Below the pieces are notes generated by a model. The model saw nothing but the letters and a program-made list of their open reading frames with translations. It ran no database searches and was not told the DNA's origin. Below, one piece after another: positions 61,483 to 64,000 of a DNA stretch of 64,000 nt (its first letter is position 1; every line of letters starts with the position of its first letter). The stretch comes from CAXBBB01 sp963841855. Its GTDB lineage: Bacteria > Bacteroidota > Rhodothermia > Rhodothermales > BA12. A program made the position numbers and the translations under genes. The stretch spans positions 186,001 through 250,000 of the forward strand of contig CAWJEJ010000001.1 in the NCBI GenBank assembly GCA_963841855.1, given 5' to 3'.

Positions 61483-62877
61483 CTACTGGTAAAACGCGTT
61501 TTGGACGAGCTCCGGGTTGGCGTCGATCTCACGCTGCGGAATCGGCCACAGGAATCGCCCGTCGAGAGCGGAGAGCGAGCCCACACCAGGAACGTCGATC
61601 GACCCGGCAGTGCGTTTGCGATCGTGTAGCAAGTGGCCTTCGAACTCGAGTTCGAGCCGACGCTCGTTGAGCACATCGCTAAGGGACACGCTCGACAGCA
61701 GATCGGCTCCCGAACGGCCACGAATTGTGTTCACATCGGCGAGAGGACTGGCACCCACTTCGGAGCCCAGCCGGACGTTGGCTTCGGCGCGCACCAGGTA
61801 CATCTCGGCAAGGCGGATTACGGGCAGATCAATGCCGTCGCTGGGCTGCCCCGACCACTTGTTCGTTAGGCGGCGTGGCCCGTCGAAGTAGAAGAAGGAG
61901 CCGCGCTCGTCTTGCGCATCGAACCGGTCCAGGTAGGGCGAGAGAATCTCTACGTCGCGACGCCCGCCAAACTGACGGCCGCCATAGAAGGTGTTGAGAT
62001 CGTTTTCACCGTCCTGAGCCGTCAGGGCGAACGAGAACACGTACTCCGACGAGGTGCCCGTCTGGTTGAACGCGGCTGCGAACGACGACTCCAATTGAAG
62101 AGGACGGCCGCCCGAGGTGACGCCTTGAGTGATTACTCTGTTGGCCTCGGTCAGAGCTGCTTGGTAGTTACCCTGCTGTAGATAAACGCGTGCGAGGACG
62201 GCGCTGGCAGCGTACGTGTTGGGCAGAATGGACCCGTCGGAGAGCTGATCCACCGCAGGCATCAGATCGCGAGCCGCCGAAAGGTCGGCAACCGCCTGCT
62301 GATACACCGCTTCGACGGTTGATCGCGCGATCTCGAGCCCCTGGGCTCCCCGAGTCGGCTGAAGAACGAGAGGCACACCCAAGTTGCCCGACGGGCTGCC
62401 GTCATTGAACGACTGGCCGTAATTGCGCACCAGTTCGAAGTAGAGCGTACCTCGCACGAATCGCGCGGTGCCCTCCGCGCGGTCACGTCGGTCCTGGTCG
62501 CTACCAAACGCGTCGAGCGAGACCAGGACGTTGTTCGCGATATTGATCGCATAGTAACTGTTCGTCCACGTATCGCTAGCAAACGTGTTGTCGCTCAGTA
62601 CGCTCTTGAGCCAGAACTGGCGTGGCTGAAGAAACGTGCCGCGCCAGCTGATCTCGGCTAGATCGGAGGCGAAGAGATCAGGCAGAAGCTGGTAGTAGCC
62701 GCCCAGTACGGTATTGTCGCTCATGCGATCGACAGCGCCGATGAGAGCACTCTCGATGTTTTGAGGCGTCGAGAGTGCCAGTTCGTTGCTGATGCTCTGC
62801 TGCGGATCCAGGTCGAGCGAGGAGTCGCAGCCCGCAAGAGCGAGAGCGGCTAATAGGAAACAGGTAAGACGAGTCAT
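61483..62877 (-). CDS. SusD/RagB-family nutrient-binding lipoprotein
   Basis: 464 aa, lipobox LAGC (Cys17). The SusD/RagB pattern is clear: DQLSDGSILPNTYAASAVLA, VIRLAEMYLVRAEANVRLG and LNERRLELEFEGHLLHDRKR. It sits on the cell surface and closes over the SusC channel to trap a glycan, peptide or other nutrient. Downstream of the SusC-type gene on the same strand. Confidence 0.95.
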   Translation of the reverse strand: MTRLTCFLLAALALAGCDSSLDLDPQQSISNELALSTPQNIESALIGAVDRMSDNTVLGGYYQLLPDLFASDLAEISWRGTFLQPRQFWLKSVLSDNTFASDTWTNSYYAINIANNVLVSLDAFGSDQDRRDRAEGTARFVRGTLYFELVRNYGQSFNDGSPSGNLGVPLVLQPTRGAQGLEIARSTVEAVYQQAVADLSAARDLMPAVDQLSDGSILPNTYAASAVLARVYLQQGNYQAALTEANRVITQGVTSGGRPLQLESSFAAAFNQTGTSSEYVFSFALTAQDGENDLNTFYGGRQFGGRRDVEILSPYLDRFDAQDERGSFFYFDGPRRLTNKWSGQPSDGIDLPVIRLAEMYLVRAEANVRLGSEVGASPLADVNTIRGRSGADLLSSVSLSDVLNERRLELEFEGHLLHDRKRTAGSIDVPGVGSLSALDGRFLWPIPQREIDANPELVQNAFYQ

Positions 62878-62894
62878 AAGAAAAAGTCAAAAGA

Positions 62895-62922
62895 GTGCCC
62901 GTCGCAGATTCTGGACGGGCAC
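62895..62922 (-). terminator. Hairpin between SusC and SusD (attenuator candidate)
   Basis: Perfect 9-bp stem GTGCCCGTC / GACGGGCAC (62895-62903 with 62914-62922). On the minus strand it is followed by TCTTTTGACTTTTTCTT and then the SusD ATG. A partial terminator here could set the SusC:SusD ratio. Confidence 0.6.
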
Positions 62923-62930
62923 CCGTGGAA

Positions 62931-64000
62931 TCAAAAGGTGAACTGGACTCCAGCCGTGAGCGAGCGCGCCTGGGGAGCCGAATAGAATTCGTTGCCCAAA
63001 CCAATGTTACCTGCCACGAAGTCCGAGTTGACTTCAGGATCCCACCAGGGATAGTCGGTCCACGTGAGGAGGTTGGTTCCGATCAGGTAGACGCGGGCGT
63101 TCTGCACAGTATAGCGCTGGGTGAACTTGGCCGGGAGCGTGTAGGACAGAGACAGCGTGCGCAGCCGCATGTACGACGCGTCGTAGAGGTAGCGGCTCGA
63201 CTGCGCCGTTCCGTTTCCAAAGAACAGGCGCGCCTCGGGCACATCGGTATCGACGTTGCCAGTGCCCGGAATCGGGTTGCCATTGGCGTCGAGGTCGGGA
63301 GCCCGCCAGCGGTCCAGCTGGTCGCGCAGCTGGTTGTCGAAGAAGTCGCCGTTGGCTGTCTTGAACCGGCCTCCTCCATCATACACTTGGCTTCCCTCTA
63401 CGAACTGGAACAGCACGTCGAGTTCGAATCCGCGATATGCTACGCGCGTGCCGAATCCTCCCGTAAAGTCGGGATGGGGATCACCGATGACGACCTGATT
63501 GGCCTCGTTCGGATCGTTGGTCGTCGCTCCGGAATCGATGACGTTGCCGTTATCGTCCATCTCGTTGACGAAGTAGAGCGCGTCTCCCGTTTCTCGGTCT
63601 ACGCCTGCGTACTCGAATCCGAAGAACGCGCCGATCGGCTCGCCTTCGATGGCCCGGTTGATGAACCCACCCTGAATCACCTGCTCGTCGAGGTCGGTGA
63701 GCTCGTTGCGGTTGACCGAGAAGTTGAATAACCCGGTCCAGGTCAAATCGCGTGTCGATAGGATGCGGCTGTTGATCAACAGGTCGAAACCCTTGTTCTC
63801 CAAATTGCCGATGTTCTGCAGCTGGGTCGTAAAGCCCGATGTGCCTGGCAAGTTGATGCCGAGGAGCAAGTCTTCGGTTTGCTTGAGGTAGAGGTCAGCC
63901 TCACCGCTGATTCGGTCGCCGAAGAGATTAAAGTCGAGGCCGACATTGTACTGCGTCGTCCGCTCCCATTTGAGGTCGGCGTTTTCGATCTGTGTCGGAA
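62931..64000 (-). CDS. SusC/RagA-type TonB-dependent receptor, N-terminus beyond window
   Basis: C-terminal 356 codons of a TonB-linked outer-membrane barrel (full length about 1000 aa). Typical SusC features: NVGLDFNLFGDRISGEADLY, QNIGNLENKGFDLLINSRIL, YDASYMRLRTLSLSYTLP and the final VQFTF with a terminal aromatic residue. Partner of the SusD protein downstream; substrate unknown. Confidence 0.95.
   Translation of the reverse strand, partial: PTQIENADLKWERTTQYNVGLDFNLFGDRISGEADLYLKQTEDLLLGINLPGTSGFTTQLQNIGNLENKGFDLLINSRILSTRDLTWTGLFNFSVNRNELTDLDEQVIQGGFINRAIEGEPIGAFFGFEYAGVDRETGDALYFVNEMDDNGNVIDSGATTNDPNEANQVVIGDPHPDFTGGFGTRVAYRGFELDVLFQFVEGSQVYDGGGRFKTANGDFFDNQLRDQLDRWRAPDLDANGNPIPGTGNVDTDVPEARLFFGNGTAQSSRYLYDASYMRLRTLSLSYTLPAKFTQRYTVQNARVYLIGTNLLTWTDYPWWDPEVNSDFVAGNIGLGNEFYSAPQARSLTAGVQFTF

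Noticed and set aside
1..64000. CRISPR arrays, rRNA operons, prophage
   Set aside because: No regularly spaced repeats, no rRNA-like sequence and no phage structural genes seen.

Overview
The window reads as chromosomal DNA of a GC-rich Bacteroidota-related bacterium, most likely Rhodothermota (class Rhodothermia, the Salinibacter/Rubricoccus/Rubrivirga kind). This is inferred from gene content, not from a marker gene. The supporting genes are a SusC/SusD pair, DUF4270, DUF4175 and DUF5686 proteins, an S46 peptidase, ECF-sigma/FecR regulation, a Salinibacter-type carotenoid cluster, and promoter boxes resembling the Bacteroidota -7 consensus TAnnTTTG. There is no rRNA, no CRISPR array and no intact mobile element. 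One tRNA (Leu, anticodon UAG) is present.

Layout, left half. 1-7.2 kb: der (cut by the edge), a copper-delivery trio (SCO, PCu(A)C, cytochrome c), then flavodoxin and ddl leftward, and a phosphoesterase, serS and a small membrane protein rightward. 7.2-16.2 kb is an accessory zone: a broken metallo-beta-lactamase-fold gene, an NDH-2-like gene with a displaced Tat leader, a frameshifted MliC lipoprotein, then a MarR regulator followed by a thiol oxidoreductase, WrbA, a ring-cleaving dioxygenase, an esterase, a cupin and a second, frameshifted dioxygenase. This resembles the MhqR quinone-response regulon, and two copies of a GTGTT-N3-AACAC palindrome flank marR. Several families of intergenic hairpin repeats lie here. 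16.6-17.7 kb holds remains of a PIN/AbrB toxin-antitoxin pair and an IS5-type transposase. 17.8-32.4 kb is core-like: a DUF4175 giant, a GT5-like half protein with DUF4270, an outer-membrane protein, a TPR protein, eno-ftsB, a ROK kinase lacking its zinc cysteines, LptD and a BON protein.

Layout, right half. Two 166-bp copies of a MITE-like element (16-bp terminal inverted repeats, three mismatches between copies) lie in inverted orientation at 32.4 and 46.4 kb. Each contains the stop codon of the gene before it. Between them are a DUF5686 protein, a patatin, a DprA-like protein, a metalloenzyme, an S46 peptidase, tRNA-Leu, WbqC, and a carotenoid cluster (CruF-like hydratase, phytoene synthase, acyltransferase, unknown protein, glycosyltransferase) suited to an acylated glycosyl carotenoid of the salinixanthin type. 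After 46.6 kb come LapA, CorA, a large beta-barrel, a HIT protein, a pterin cluster (PTPS-type synthase, FolE, SDR) that could make tetrahydrobiopterin, pdxA, leucyl aminopeptidase, NrnA, a lipoprotein, and a leftward block of SusC-SusD-asparaginase-EamA-ECF sigma-FecR. SusC is cut by the right edge.

The most unusual signals are the MITE pair seated on stop codons, the hairpin repeat family with compensatory stem changes, the MarR operator pair with its electrophile operon, and four -1 frameshifts within 8.5 kb.
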